Of a DNA stretch of 64,000 nt, positions 6,881 through 16,194 are shown one piece after another (position 1 is the first letter of the stretch; each line of letters begins with the position of its first letter). The stretch lies in assembly GCF_030503635.1 (NCBI RefSeq), contig NZ_CP129965.1, forward strand, positions 1,426,001-1,490,000. The letters run 5' to 3'. The notes below the pieces were generated by a model. That model was not told the origin of the DNA. It saw nothing but the letters and a program-made list of their open reading frames with translations, and made no database searches. The stretch comes from Corynebacterium sp. P3-F1 (lineage in GTDB: Bacteria > Actinomycetota > Actinomycetes > Mycobacteriales > Mycobacteriaceae). A program made the translations under genes and the position numbers.

Positions 6881-9778
6881 GTGGCTGAGCAGAACGGACA
6901 GGGCAAGACCCTGGTCATTGTGGAGTCGCAGACGAAGGCGAAGAAGATCCAGAAATACCTGGGCGACGACTACTTCGTCGAGGCGTCTGTGGGCCACATC
7001 CGCGATCTTCCCGGCCGCGCCGCGGACATTCCCGCGAAGTACAAGAAAGAGCCGTGGGCGAAGCTCGGCGTGAACCCGGAGGCTGAATTCCAGCCGATTT
7101 ACGTGGTCAGCACCGACAAGAAGAAAAAGGTCGCCGACCTCAAGGACAAGCTGAAAAAGAGCGACAAGCTGCTGCTCGCCACAGACCCAGACCGCGAGGG
7201 TGAAGCGATCGCGTGGCACCTGCTCGAGGTGCTCAAGCCGAAGGTACCGGTCGAGCGCATGGTGTTCAACGAGATCACCGAGTCCGCCATCAAAGAGGCC
7301 GCGGAAAACACGCGCGAGCTGGACATGGACCTCGTCGACGCGCAGGAAACGCGCCGCATCCTCGACCGCCTCTACGGTTACGAGGTCAGCCCCGTGCTGT
7401 GGAAGAAGGTCATGCCGCGTCTGTCTGCGGGCCGCGTCCAGTCCGTGGCCACCCGCGTCATTGTCGAGCGCGAACGCGAGCGGATGGCGTTCATTTCCGC
7501 CGAGTACTGGGACCTCACCGCCTCGCTGGCCCGCGATTCCGAGACGTTCGACGCCAAGCTCACGCTTATCGACGGCTCCCGCATCGCCCAGGGCAAAGAC
7601 TTCGACGACCGCGGAAAACTCAAAAACGATGAGCTCGTGGTGGTCGACGAGCAGGACGCCCGCGCCCTCGCGGAGGCTCTGACCGGTCAAGACATGACGG
7701 TCACCAATGTGGTGTCCAAGCCCTACACCCGCCGGCCGTACCCGCCTTTCATGACATCGACGCTGCAGCAGGCCGCCGGCGCGAAGCTCCACTTCACGTC
7801 AGCCCGCACCATGCGCATCGCGCAGCGCCTGTACGAGAACGGCCACATCACTTACATGCGTACGGACTCGACCTCCCTGTCCAAGCAGGGACTCGACGCC
7901 GCCCGCAATGCCGCCCGCGAGCTGTACGGCGCGAACTACGTCACCGACGCCCCGCGCCGGTACGACCGCAAGGTGAAGAACTCCCAGGAGGCGCACGAGG
8001 CGATCCGCCCTGCCGGCGAGCGCTTCGCCACCCCCGGCGAGCTCGCACGGTCGCTGGACGCCGAGGAATTCAAGCTCTACGAACTGATCTGGCAGCGCAC
8101 CGTCGCCTCCCAGATGGAAGACGCGCGCGACACCTCGGTCACCGCGACCATTGCAGGTCAGGCGACCAGCGGCGAGAACGTCGAACTGTCCGCCTCCGGC
8201 CGCACCGTCACATTCCCCGGTTGGCTGCGCGCCTACTCTGACACGCAGGACAATAAGGAAAAGCACCTGCCGCAGCTCGCGGAAGGCGACGCCCTTGTTG
8301 CCCGCGAGGTCACCGCCGACGGCCACTCCACCAACCCGCCGGCCCGTTACACCGAGGCCAGCCTGGTGAAGAAAATGGAGGAGCTGGGCATCGGCCGCCC
8401 GTCGACGTACGCGTCGATCATCAAGACCATCCAGGACCGTGGCTACGTCGCGCCGCGCGGCAACGCCCTCGTGCCCACGTGGGTGGCGTTTTCTGTGGTC
8501 GGCCTCATGGAGCAGAATTTCGACGCGCTGGTGGATTACGAGTTCACCTCGTCGATGGAAGACGAGCTCGACGAGATCGCCCAAGGCAACGAGAACCGCA
8601 CCCAGTGGCTCACCGGCTTCTACTTCGGCGACGCCGACGCCAACGAGTCCACCGCCGAGGCGATCGCGCGCCGGGGTGGGTTGAAGTCCATCATCGAGAA
8701 CAACCTCGAATCCATCGACGCCCGCCGCGTGAACTCGCTCGAGCTCTTCCGCGACGACGAGGACCGTCCCGTCCACGTGCGCGTCGGCCGCTACGGCCCC
8801 TACCTGGAGCGCCAGGTGGGCACCACCGCCGAGGGGGAGCCGGAATACCAGCGTGCCAACCTCCCGGAATCGACGACCCCGGACGAGGTCACGCGCGAGA
8901 TGGCCGAGAAGCTCTTCGCCACCCCGCCGACCGGCCGCGAGCTGGGTGAGAACCCTGCCTCCGGCCGCACGGTCGTGGCCAAGGAAGGCCGTTACGGCCC
9001 GTACGTCACCGAGCTCGTGCGCGACGACGAGCGCGCCACCGCCAAGGCCCGCGCCGAGGAGATCATCGCCGCCGAGCGCGCCGAAGAGGACGCCCAGCGC
9101 GCCGCAGAGGGCAAGCGCGCCAAGAACTGGGAGACCAAGACCGCCACCGCCGCGAAAGCAAAGCGGATCGAGCAGCTTATCGACGAACAGCTCAAACCCG
9201 CCACCGCCTCCCTCTTTACCTCCATGGAGCCGTCGTCGGTGACCCTGGATGAGGCGCTTCAGCTTCTCTCACTGCCACGCGAGGTCGGTGAAGACCCAGC
9301 CGACGGCGAGATGATCACGGCCCAGAACGGCCGCTACGGCCCGTACCTGAAGAAGGGCAGCGACTCCCGCTCCCTGGCCAACGAGGACCAGATCTTCTCC
9401 ATCACCCTGGACGAGGCGCGCCGCATCTACGCCGAGCCCAAGCGCCGCGGCCGCGCCGCAGCCAAGCCGCCGCTGAAGATGCTCGGCGACAACGACGTCT
9501 CCGGCAAGCCCATGACCGTCAAGGACGGCCGCTTCGGCCCGTACGTCACCGACGGCGAGACCAACGCGTCCCTCCAGCGCGGCGACACCCCGGAGACAAT
9601 GACCGATCAGCGCGCCAACGAGCTGCTGTCCGCCCGCCGTGCCCGCGAAGCCGAAGAGGGTGCCGGCGGAGCGAAGAAGACCACTAAGAAGACCGCGAAA
9701 AAGGCGTCGAAACGCGCTGCTAAGAAGCCGGCGCAGACGACGAAGCGCGTGGTCAAGGCGGGCTCGCGCGAGAAATAG
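6881..9778 (+). CDS. topA: DNA topoisomerase I
   Basis: Type IA topoisomerase that relaxes negative supercoils, 965 residues. The start is taken as GTG at 6881, with AAGGAG at 6866-6871; the frame is open to 6833 but family similarity begins at GKTLVIVES. Visible are the TOPRIM domain (LVIVES, TDPDREGEAIAWHL), the catalytic Tyr in YMRTDSTSLS and RPSTYASI. The C-terminal half has four GRYGPY/GRFGPY repeats and a Lys/Ala-rich basic tail. The tail and multiple repeats are typical of actinobacterial TopA, which lack zinc fingers. Two 11-mer copies fall in the gene, both encoding LID. Confidence 0.97.
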   Translation: MAEQNGQGKTLVIVESQTKAKKIQKYLGDDYFVEASVGHIRDLPGRAADIPAKYKKEPWAKLGVNPEAEFQPIYVVSTDKKKKVADLKDKLKKSDKLLLATDPDREGEAIAWHLLEVLKPKVPVERMVFNEITESAIKEAAENTRELDMDLVDAQETRRILDRLYGYEVSPVLWKKVMPRLSAGRVQSVATRVIVERERERMAFISAEYWDLTASLARDSETFDAKLTLIDGSRIAQGKDFDDRGKLKNDELVVVDEQDARALAEALTGQDMTVTNVVSKPYTRRPYPPFMTSTLQQAAGAKLHFTSARTMRIAQRLYENGHITYMRTDSTSLSKQGLDAARNAARELYGANYVTDAPRRYDRKVKNSQEAHEAIRPAGERFATPGELARSLDAEEFKLYELIWQRTVASQMEDARDTSVTATIAGQATSGENVELSASGRTVTFPGWLRAYSDTQDNKEKHLPQLAEGDALVAREVTADGHSTNPPARYTEASLVKKMEELGIGRPSTYASIIKTIQDRGYVAPRGNALVPTWVAFSVVGLMEQNFDALVDYEFTSSMEDELDEIAQGNENRTQWLTGFYFGDADANESTAEAIARRGGLKSIIENNLESIDARRVNSLELFRDDEDRPVHVRVGRYGPYLERQVGTTAEGEPEYQRANLPESTTPDEVTREMAEKLFATPPTGRELGENPASGRTVVAKEGRYGPYVTELVRDDERATAKARAEEIIAAERAEEDAQRAAEGKRAKNWETKTATAAKAKRIEQLIDEQLKPATASLFTSMEPSSVTLDEALQLLSLPREVGEDPADGEMITAQNGRYGPYLKKGSDSRSLANEDQIFSITLDEARRIYAEPKRRGRAAAKPPLKMLGDNDVSGKPMTVKDGRFGPYVTDGETNASLQRGDTPETMTDQRANELLSARRAREAEEGAGGAKKTTKKTAKKASKRAAKKPAQTTKRVVKAGSREK
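7564..7574 (+). repeat. Copy 5 of the 11-mer GCTTATCGACG
   Basis: Exact copy in topA, in frame as Leu-Ile-Asp (context LTLIDGS). Confidence 0.9.
9175..9185 (+). repeat. Copy 6 of the 11-mer GCTTATCGACG
   Basis: Exact copy in topA, in frame as Leu-Ile-Asp (context EQLIDEQL), in the linker between C-terminal repeats. Confidence 0.9.
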
Positions 9779-9815
9779 CGCGGCCTGCAACGTCAGCGCC
9801 GTGTGTGGGGCGGGC

Positions 9816-11348
9816 TTAGTACTTGTCTGCCATGGTGGCGCGCACGGGGCGGGCCAGCTGCGTCATCTTGTTGCGGCCGCGCAGCTCAATGGACTTCATG
9901 ACGGTCCAGCGGGCCTTCTCCACCTCGTTGGCGCCCTTCAGGGTGGACAGGTTGGTCAGAACGCGTCCGGGGGAGTCCTTGGCCAGCTCGGTGAGACGTG
10001 CCGCCGTGTTCACAGCGTCGCCGATCACGGTGTACTCGAAGCGGTCTTGGCCGCCGATGTGCCCAGCGACGACGTGGCCCGACGCGATGCCGATTCCTGC
10101 GTCGAGCTCGAGGCCGCGCAGATCCTGTCGCAGCTCGCGAGCGGCTTGAAGGGCGTGGGATGTGGAGTCGTTGAGAGCGAGCGGCGCGCCGAACACGGCG
10201 AGTGCCGCGTCGCCCTCGAACTTGTTAATCACACCTTTGTTGCGGTGCACGACGTCGACGACGATCTCGAAGAACGCGTTCAGCGCGTCCACAACCTCTA
10301 CCGGGCTGTGGTTCACAGCGAAGTTGGTCGATCCAATGACATCGACGAACACCACCGCGACCTTGCGGTCTTCGCCGCCGAGCTCCGGCTGCTCCTCGAG
10401 CGCCTTCGCCGCGACCTCGCTGCCCACATACTGTCCGAAGATGTCGCGGACACGCTGGCGTTCATTCAGGCCGCGCATCATCTCGTTGAAACCAGCCTGA
10501 AGGACACCGAGCTCGGAGGCATCATAAATATCCACTTGGGTGTCGGTCTCACCGCGGCGCACGCGGTTGATCGCTTGCTGCAGCTCCTTGATAGGGTCGA
10601 CGACGCTCATGGTGGCGAAGGCGGTGCCTGCCATCCCGGTGATGATCGCGGTCAACGCAAGTGCGGAGACGGACGGCATCAGCTCGCCCGGCGTGTTATC
10701 GAAGAAGCCGTTGCTCTGCGCAGCCAAGAGAAGCAGGATGCCGATGAGCGGCACACCCGATGTCATGAACCACGTCATGTATAGGCGCTGTTTGATCGGC
10801 GGCTCCAAGGTGGTGTCCGCAAAGCGCTGCGAAAGTGTGTCGGCGGCGATCGGCCTGACGAGGCGCTCCGCCTGGACGTACGTGAGCACGCATGTGACCA
10901 GGCTGGCCATGAGCGTGGACACCGCCACCACGAGGGCAAGGCTGCCGGTGACACGCGACGCTGCGGCAGTGGCAATGATGATTCCGATGAACCAGATGAT
11001 GGCCACCACCAGCGTCTGCAGTACTGGGATGCGCAACACCAGATTGCGCACTACATACGGGTCGACGTCGTCGGGGTTGCGCTGGTAGCGCAGCACCGAA
11101 CGGAAAAGCCCATATGAGACGAGGCCGCCGACGATGACAGCGAAGATCAGATAGACGATTCCGACAGGGGCGAAGCCCGCCGCGACCTTGCCGAGCTGCC
11201 GGGCTTCCGGCATCGGAATGAGGTAGCGGACGAACGCCATGATGGCGATCGCGCTGGCGACGTTTGTGAACAGCAGCACAGAGGCATAAAGGGGCCATGG
11301 GGTTCCCATGAGCCAGCGGAGGCCGTGCCAAAATCGGTTCACGCTCAA
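9816..11348 (-). CDS. cyaB: Membrane-bound class III adenylate cyclase
   Basis: Makes cAMP from ATP at the membrane, 510 residues. Six hydrophobic segments span about residues 20-250, followed by a HAMP linker (DPIKELQQAINRVRRGETD) and a class III catalytic domain to the C-terminus. The metal-binding Asp residues are visible in VFVDVIGST and KFEGDAALAVFG, and the Lys before FEGD fits ATP selection. In C. glutamicum the cyaB cyclase feeds the cAMP-dependent regulator GlxR and also lies beside topA. It converges on topA with 37 bases between stops and no clear terminator. Confidence 0.92.
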   Translation of the reverse strand: MSVNRFWHGLRWLMGTPWPLYASVLLFTNVASAIAIMAFVRYLIPMPEARQLGKVAAGFAPVGIVYLIFAVIVGGLVSYGLFRSVLRYQRNPDDVDPYVVRNLVLRIPVLQTLVVAIIWFIGIIIATAAASRVTGSLALVVAVSTLMASLVTCVLTYVQAERLVRPIAADTLSQRFADTTLEPPIKQRLYMTWFMTSGVPLIGILLLLAAQSNGFFDNTPGELMPSVSALALTAIITGMAGTAFATMSVVDPIKELQQAINRVRRGETDTQVDIYDASELGVLQAGFNEMMRGLNERQRVRDIFGQYVGSEVAAKALEEQPELGGEDRKVAVVFVDVIGSTNFAVNHSPVEVVDALNAFFEIVVDVVHRNKGVINKFEGDAALAVFGAPLALNDSTSHALQAARELRQDLRGLELDAGIGIASGHVVAGHIGGQDRFEYTVIGDAVNTAARLTELAKDSPGRVLTNLSTLKGANEVEKARWTVMKSIELRGRNKMTQLARPVRATMADKY

Positions 11349-11510
11349 TCACTCTACGTGGCCCGCGGGCAGCGATGTCTCAATACCGGTGCTGTCTGAA
11401 TACCGCCGTCGACCGAGTACCGGTGTTCTGACAATCCTGCTGCCGGTACGTGTTAGGGGAAGCGTGCGGTTCGTGGCCGGTGGTCCGGGCTCCGCAGTAG
11501 GCTGTAGCGC

Positions 11511-12782
11511 GTGACCGCCCCGACTGATCCGACTGATTCGGCATCTGCGCCGACCCCGCCGACTTACAGCCAACACGCTGCGGCTCGGAGCGTGGCTGAA
11601 CGCCTCGCGGACATTCCCACGGTGCGTTCGGTGATCATGGCCGCGGCTGCTGCCGCGCGCGGGGTGGAGGGAGCGGACCCGCACGCAATGACGCACTCGT
11701 GGCTCTTCACAGGCCCGCCGGGCGCAGGGCGCTCGACGACGGCATTGGCGTTCGCGGCTGCGCTCATGTGTACCGATCCTAATGAGATCGGGTGCGGGCG
11801 GTGCCAGGCGTGCCGTGACGCGTTGTCTGGGACGCACACCGATGTCGTACATGTCGTGCCGCAGGAATTGGGCATCAAAGTGGACACTGTGCGCGGAATC
11901 ATCCAGCAGGCTGCGCGGTTGCCTTCGGTTGGGAAGTGGCGGGTCGTGGTTATTGACGATGCAGACCGCTTTTCCGCGGCGGCGGCCGACGCGTTCCTCA
12001 AGACCGTCGAGGAGCCGCCTGAATCCACCGTGATCATCATGTGCGCTCCGTCCACAGACCCGGAGGATTTCTCGACCACGCTGCGGTCGAGGTGCAGGCA
12101 TGTGTACATCCCGGCGCCGTCGACAAGCGAAATCGTGCGGTTGCTCGTGAGTGAGGAAGGGGCCTCGGAAGGTGATGCGCGGCTGGCGGCGGCGACGTCG
12201 CTACACCATGTCGGGCGCGCGCGGCGGCTGGTGAAAAGCGAGGCGGCGCAGCGGCGGCGTTCGAGCGCCATCAACCTAGCTGAGCTGGTCTTTCATGGTG
12301 ATCAGGCATTCCAGGCGGTCGCTGCGCTGGTCAAGTCTGCCGATGCGGAGGCGAAAGATGCATATGCGGAAGCGGACGAGGCCGAGCGCGAGAAACTCGA
12401 GAACGCCCTCGGCATGGGCGCGAAAGGCAAAGGCGCAGCGCGAGCGCTGAAGGGCACGTCCGGGTCGCTGAAAGAACTCGAAGCCAAGCAGAAAGCGCGC
12501 GGCACAAGGAGGCTTCGCGACGTCCTCGATCTCACCCTCGTCGACCTCGCCGGTATCTACCGCGATGCCATGGTGATTGGCGCCGGCAGCGGCTTGGAGC
12601 TCATCCACCCCGACTACGAAGGACTGTCGCGGGACATTGCCGGGCGTGTCGACCTGGCAGGGCTGGCCGAATGCCTCGACGCGATCGCCCAATGCCGCGA
12701 GCGCCTCGACCAGTCCGTGCTACCCGTGATTGCATTCAACGGGATGCTCGGACGCATCCGGCAGGCCTGCGGCGCCACCTGA
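11511..12782 (+). CDS. holB: DNA polymerase III subunit delta'
   Basis: Clamp-loader subunit, 423 residues, starting with GTG at 11511. AAA+ features are a P-loop variant GPPGAGRST (Arg in place of the usual Lys), the zinc-binding Cys set in CTDPNEIGCGRCQAC, a Walker B-like VVIDDADRF, and the SRC-type sensor SRCRHVY preceded by FLKTVEEPPEST. The Arg in the P-loop suggests weak or no ATP hydrolysis, as is known for delta' in other bacteria. It is longer than E. coli HolB (334 residues) because of a charged central insertion. It is divergent from cyaB across about 160 bases that carry repeated TACCGGTG elements. Confidence 0.93.
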   Translation: MTAPTDPTDSASAPTPPTYSQHAAARSVAERLADIPTVRSVIMAAAAAARGVEGADPHAMTHSWLFTGPPGAGRSTTALAFAAALMCTDPNEIGCGRCQACRDALSGTHTDVVHVVPQELGIKVDTVRGIIQQAARLPSVGKWRVVVIDDADRFSAAAADAFLKTVEEPPESTVIIMCAPSTDPEDFSTTLRSRCRHVYIPAPSTSEIVRLLVSEEGASEGDARLAAATSLHHVGRARRLVKSEAAQRRRSSAINLAELVFHGDQAFQAVAALVKSADAEAKDAYAEADEAEREKLENALGMGAKGKGAARALKGTSGSLKELEAKQKARGTRRLRDVLDLTLVDLAGIYRDAMVIGAGSGLELIHPDYEGLSRDIAGRVDLAGLAECLDAIAQCRERLDQSVLPVIAFNGMLGRIRQACGAT

Positions 12783-12881
12783 TCGATGCCCGAAAGCATA
12801 CTTCCGCCTGCGATTTTTGTGCGGGGGCACTCGTCGATTAAGCTATCCCCTCGGAACACGACGCGCATTTGCGCAGATCCG

Positions 12882-12954
12882 GCCGCCTTAGCTCAGTCGG
12901 TAGAGCATCTCACTCGTAATGAGAAGGTCGCGAGTTCGATTCTCGCAGGCGGCT
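12882..12954 (+). tRNA. tRNA-Thr (anticodon CGT)
   Basis: A 73-nt cloverleaf. The acceptor stem GCCGCCT pairs with AGGCGGC, the D-arm contains AGCTCAGTCGGTAGAGC, the anticodon stem TCTCA/TGAGA encloses loop CTCGTAA with anticodon CGT, and the T-arm is GCGAGTTCGATTCTCGC. It reads ACG codons. The 3' CCA is not encoded. It sits 100 bases after holB and is followed by a strong hairpin. Confidence 0.96.
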
Positions 12955-12959
12955 CCGCT

Positions 12960-12994
12960 AAACCCCAGCTAAAACACTGTTTTAGCTGGGGTTT
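12960..12994. terminator. Bidirectional terminator between tRNA-Thr and the DUF4442 gene
   Basis: Perfect 16-bp stem: AAACCCCAGCTAAAAC (12960-12975) and GTTTTAGCTGGGGTTT (12979-12994) with a 3-nt loop. A/T runs on both sides make it usable for the tRNA on the plus strand and the convergent gene on the minus strand. Confidence 0.88.
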
Positions 12995-13003
12995 CGTCGT
13001 GCG

Positions 13004-13462
13004 CTACTTCTTCTGGTTCAGGCGGTAGTACACCTGGCGGCGCACGTGCGCGACAACGTCGCCTTCCTCGTCGGTGATGTCCACCTCGAACCAGTGGAGG
13101 TATTTGTCGCCGTTCTTAGTTTTTTCTTTGATGAGTTCGTAGGTCTCATCGGGGATGCGCACGTCGGCGGTGATTTTTCCGCGGCCGGGTTTGATGAACT
13201 GGATTTCGCCGGCGGTGTCCCAAATCTTGTAGTCCTTGCCCAGGCGGTGCATGGAGGCAAGCATGAAGAACGGGTCGGTCATGGCGGACATGGTTCCGCC
13301 GAATGCGACGCCCATGGCGTTCTTGGTCAGCATGTTCGGTTTGTGGCTGACCACGACGCGGGTGCCGTCGTCGGTGAATTCCTCGATCTTCACACCGGCT
13401 CCGAACAGTGGAGGCCAGAATTGCATGAAATACTTGAGCTGTCGTGCCGAAAAGTGAGCCAC
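13004..13462 (-). CDS. DUF4442 hotdog-fold protein (thioesterase-like)
   Basis: Soluble 152-residue protein of the DUF4442 family, related to acyl-CoA thioesterases of the hotdog fold. The central segment NAMGVAFGGTMSAMTDPFFM matches the long hotdog helix with its Gly-rich entrance, where catalytic residues sit in related thioesterases. The substrate cannot be told. It is a monocistronic gene that shares a terminator with the tRNA gene. A gene-free tract lies upstream. Confidence 0.85.
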   Translation of the reverse strand: MAHFSARQLKYFMQFWPPLFGAGVKIEEFTDDGTRVVVSHKPNMLTKNAMGVAFGGTMSAMTDPFFMLASMHRLGKDYKIWDTAGEIQFIKPGRGKITADVRIPDETYELIKEKTKNGDKYLHWFEVDITDEEGDVVAHVRRQVYYRLNQKK

Positions 13463-14165
13463 TGCTTGCTCCTAAAATAAATCGGTTAAGTGTCTCGGGA
13501 TAGTTCGTTGTCTGCGCGACCTTGGGCCGGAGCAAGAATCTGTGGGCCAGATCACGAGCCTCTCAAACTATACGCCGGGCCAGTGTGCGTGAGGCATCGC
13601 GGGTTTGACGGTAGGTGAGAGACCGGAGTCATCGATAAGGGCGGTGCGTTCGGGGCAGCAGCAGGATCCTTACTCGACTGAGCGCGGCGGTGATGCCCCA
13701 GCGCGGAAGATCGCCGAACCCGCGGAGGAACACCCCCAGGGTCGCCTTCTAAGCTGAAGATCTTGCGACGCGCGATCAATGAGGCGAGCTCGACGAAGGC
13801 GCCGACACGTTGAATGGGGGGAGTAGCCGGTCTAGTTCGCCATGAAGATCCTTCACATAGTTCCGATTGTTCTAGTTCCGATTATCCGTACTGGTGATTC
13901 TTGTAAGGGGCATCACATGGTCATCTGATTCTTGTAAGGGGCATCACATGGTCATCGTTTTGGAGACGGTACTTCGTTAAATGAAACAGCCGAAAAGGTG
14001 ACGAGAGTTGCCAAAGTGGTTAATGTTTCCTGTGTGGTCGTTGCCGGTGTAACGATCTTCTGGGAGAAGCCGACCACGTAAATGTGAGGCGGTTTACGCC
14101 GCTTTGAAAGTGGATAGCGCGCAAAACGACCGAGACCAGCACAGCAACCTACAGAAAGTTGATGG
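13463..14165. other. Gene-free tract of about 700 bases
   Basis: No convincing gene on either strand. The left half (about 13560-13815) has minus-strand open fragments in all three frames, such as FVELASLIARRKIFSL and FLRGFGDLPRWGITAALSR, that read like pieces of a decayed gene but identify no family. The right half contains GTTCCGATT twice near 13855-13880 and a 31-bp tandem duplication. The promoter of the SGNH hydrolase gene should lie in the last 150 bases. Confidence 0.5.
13895..13956. repeat. Perfect 31-bp tandem duplication
   Basis: Bases 13895-13925 and 13926-13956 are identical; each unit begins TGATTCTTGTAAGG and ends CACATGGTCATC. There is no spacer between units, so it is not a CRISPR. 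It sits about 210 bases upstream of the SGNH hydrolase start. Confidence 0.92.
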
Positions 14166-15011
14166 ATGATGTTCACCCGCACCCGCCGTCGGGTCACCGC
14201 CTTCGTCACCGCCGCCCTGATCGGCGTGGGCATGATTTCCGGTTCGGCCGCCCAGCAGGCTAGCGCCGCCAACGGGAACATGGTCATTTTCGGCGACTCC
14301 GTCGTCGCCGATGCCCCGTCATTGGAATATCTGGAAGCACGGGTCGGCCTGCACCCGAACGGTAAGCCCGATCCGGCACGCTGGTGCCCGACAAGCCCCA
14401 ATAACTTCGGTATGCAAGCCGCCCGCCACATCGGTCTGCAGCCGCGCGATTTTTCTTGCCCCGGTGCGGTGACCATTTCCCGCGGCCCGAATATCGCGGC
14501 TCAGATCGACCGCGCAGTGCGCGAACGCGGCTTGGACGGTGCCACGAAGCGTGTCGTGCTGCAGGTCGGTTTCAACGACACCTACAACCACCGTGGTGAA
14601 GACCCGAACAAGATTCGCCGCGACTACGTGAATTACATGCGCCCACAGGTGGACAAGATCCGCCGGGCAGCGCCGAACGCGCGCATCCAAATCGTGGGGT
14701 ACCCCACCATCACAGGGGGCGACCGCGTCTGCCTCTTCCACATCGGGCCGAATATGTACGACGCGACTCCGATGCCGGAAGTGAGCTACTGGGAAAACCT
14801 CGCGCAGTGGATGAACGTCGATTTGGCGCGCGCGACTGGCACTCAGTTCGTCGATTTCAAGCCGGACACCCGCAACAACGGCATGTGCGCGCGCGACGGC
14901 GAACGTGAATTCGCGGGTCTCATCGACTTTTACGCCGGCCCCGGCAACATGCCGATCCACGCCACACAGCGCGGCCACGCCCACATGGGACGGATTCTCG
15001 CAGCGTCCTAG
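14166..15011 (+). CDS. Secreted SGNH/GDSL hydrolase
   Basis: Exported esterase/lipase-like protein, 281 residues. A basic start (TRTRRR), a hydrophobic core and a probable cleavage near QASAA make a signal peptide of about 35 residues. SGNH block I is IFGDSVVAD (Ser at about residue 45), block III is QVGFNDTYN, and the C-terminal HATQRGHAHMG supplies the catalytic His. Several Cys suggest disulfides outside the cell. Two ATGs in tandem (14166, 14169) are both possible starts; the upstream ribosome site is weak. Corynebacteria have several such hydrolases acting on envelope or host lipids; the substrate is unknown here. Confidence 0.88.
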   Translation: MMFTRTRRRVTAFVTAALIGVGMISGSAAQQASAANGNMVIFGDSVVADAPSLEYLEARVGLHPNGKPDPARWCPTSPNNFGMQAARHIGLQPRDFSCPGAVTISRGPNIAAQIDRAVRERGLDGATKRVVLQVGFNDTYNHRGEDPNKIRRDYVNYMRPQVDKIRRAAPNARIQIVGYPTITGGDRVCLFHIGPNMYDATPMPEVSYWENLAQWMNVDLARATGTQFVDFKPDTRNNGMCARDGEREFAGLIDFYAGPGNMPIHATQRGHAHMGRILAAS

Positions 15012-15035
15012 CGATTATTTCGCTACCCTCGGGGC

Positions 15036-16181
15036 ATGACGAATAGCGCGACAACCCCCGAACGAACACCCGAGCAAGAAACTGCGCAGCAGACGGTCAA
15101 GGGTGTCATCGCCCGCGAAAAAGGGGCGGAGGTGGAGCTCGCGGACATTGTGATCCCGGCCCCAGGCCCTCACGACGTGGTGGTGAAAGTGCAGGCCACC
15201 GGCGTATGCCACACGGACCTCGCATACCGGGACGGCGACATCGAGGATGCCTACCCGTTCCTCCTCGGCCACGAGACCGCTGGTGTCGTTGAGACCGTCG
15301 GCGAGGATGTCACCCACGTCGCGCCGGGCGATTTCGTGGTGCTTAACTGGCGCGCGGTGTGCGGCGAGTGCCGCGCCTGCCGCAAGGGCGACACGAAGAA
15401 CTGCTTCAACACGCACAACGCGTCCCAGCCGATGACGCTTGAGGACGGGACGGCTCTCACGGCGGCACTCGGCATCGGTTCGTTCGCCGAGAAGACCCTC
15501 GTGCACGAAAAGCAGTGCACCAAGGTGAACCCCGACGAGGACCCAGCCGCCGCAGGTCTTCTCGGCTGCGGGATCATGGCGGGTCTCGGTGCCGCGGTGA
15601 ACACCGCGGACGTTCAGCGTGGCGAGACTGTCGCCGTTTTCGGCCTCGGAGGAGTGGGTCTCGCCGCCGTCGCAGGAGCTGCTCTGGCAGGGGCGACAAA
15701 GGTGATTGCGGTGGACGTCGATAAGCGGAAATGCGATGCCGCCACCGAACGCTTCGGTGCAACCCACACGATCTGCAGCAAGGACCTAAGCGAAGACGCA
15801 GTCATCGAGAAGGTCCGCGAGCTCACCGGCGGCTACGGGCCCGACGTGACCATCGACGCTGTGGGTATTCAGCCCACTTGGCGTCAGGCGTTCTACTCGC
15901 GCGACCTCGCTGGTCGCATGGTCATGGTCGGCGTGCCCAATCAGACCGACCACGTGGACATCCCTGCGATTGACCTTTATGCACGCGGCGGCTCCATCAA
16001 ACCGGCTTGGTACGGCGACTGCCTCCCGGAACGCGATTTCCCCACCTACGTCGACCTGCACTTGGACGGCCGGTTCCCGCTCGGCGAATTCGTTTCCGAG
16101 CGCATCGGACTGGGCGATGTCGAAGAAGCATTCACCAAAATGAAGCAGGGCGACGTTTTGCGCTCTGTTGTCGAAATCTAA
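15036..16181 (+). CDS. mscR: S-(hydroxymethyl)mycothiol dehydrogenase
   Basis: NAD-dependent, zinc-binding medium-chain dehydrogenase of 381 residues that oxidises the formaldehyde-mycothiol adduct and can reduce S-nitrosomycothiol. Catalytic zinc ligands are visible in GVCHTD and GHETAG, structural zinc Cys in [15 protein letters not shown], and the NAD fold in [19 protein letters not shown]. It follows the mycobacterial MscR sequence closely along its length ([24 protein letters not shown]). The start has a roughly 18-residue polar extension before [11 protein letters not shown]. It is followed after 13 bases by a metallo-hydrolase, the same pair as in mycobacteria. One 11-mer lies in the gene. 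Confidence 0.94.
   Translation: MTNSATTPERTPEQETAQQTVKGVIAREKGAEVELADIVIPAPGPHDVVVKVQATGVCHTDLAYRDGDIEDAYPFLLGHETAGVVETVGEDVTHVAPGDFVVLNWRAVCGECRACRKGDTKNCFNTHNASQPMTLEDGTALTAALGIGSFAEKTLVHEKQCTKVNPDEDPAAAGLLGCGIMAGLGAAVNTADVQRGETVAVFGLGGVGLAAVAGAALAGATKVIAVDVDKRKCDAATERFGATHTICSKDLSEDAVIEKVRELTGGYGPDVTIDAVGIQPTWRQAFYSRDLAGRMVMVGVPNQTDHVDIPAIDLYARGGSIKPAWYGDCLPERDFPTYVDLHLDGRFPLGEFVSERIGLGDVEEAFTKMKQGDVLRSVVEI
15716..15726 (-). repeat. Copy 7 of the 11-mer GCTTATCGACG
   Basis: Exact copy on the minus strand, antisense within mscR, where the coding strand reads Val-Asp-Lys. Confidence 0.9.
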
Positions 16182-16194
16182 GGAGCACAACCTC

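Noticed and set aside
11384..11449. TACCGGTG repeats between cyaB and holB as an operator
   Set aside because: Two direct copies and one reverse partial copy are visible but too short and too variable to assign; kept only as a remark in the holB entry.
12786..13028. Plus-strand open frame across tRNA-Thr
   Set aside because: It runs through the tRNA and its terminator and has no coding character.
13895..13956. CRISPR array
   Set aside because: The two 31-bp units directly adjoin with no spacer, and no cas genes are present.
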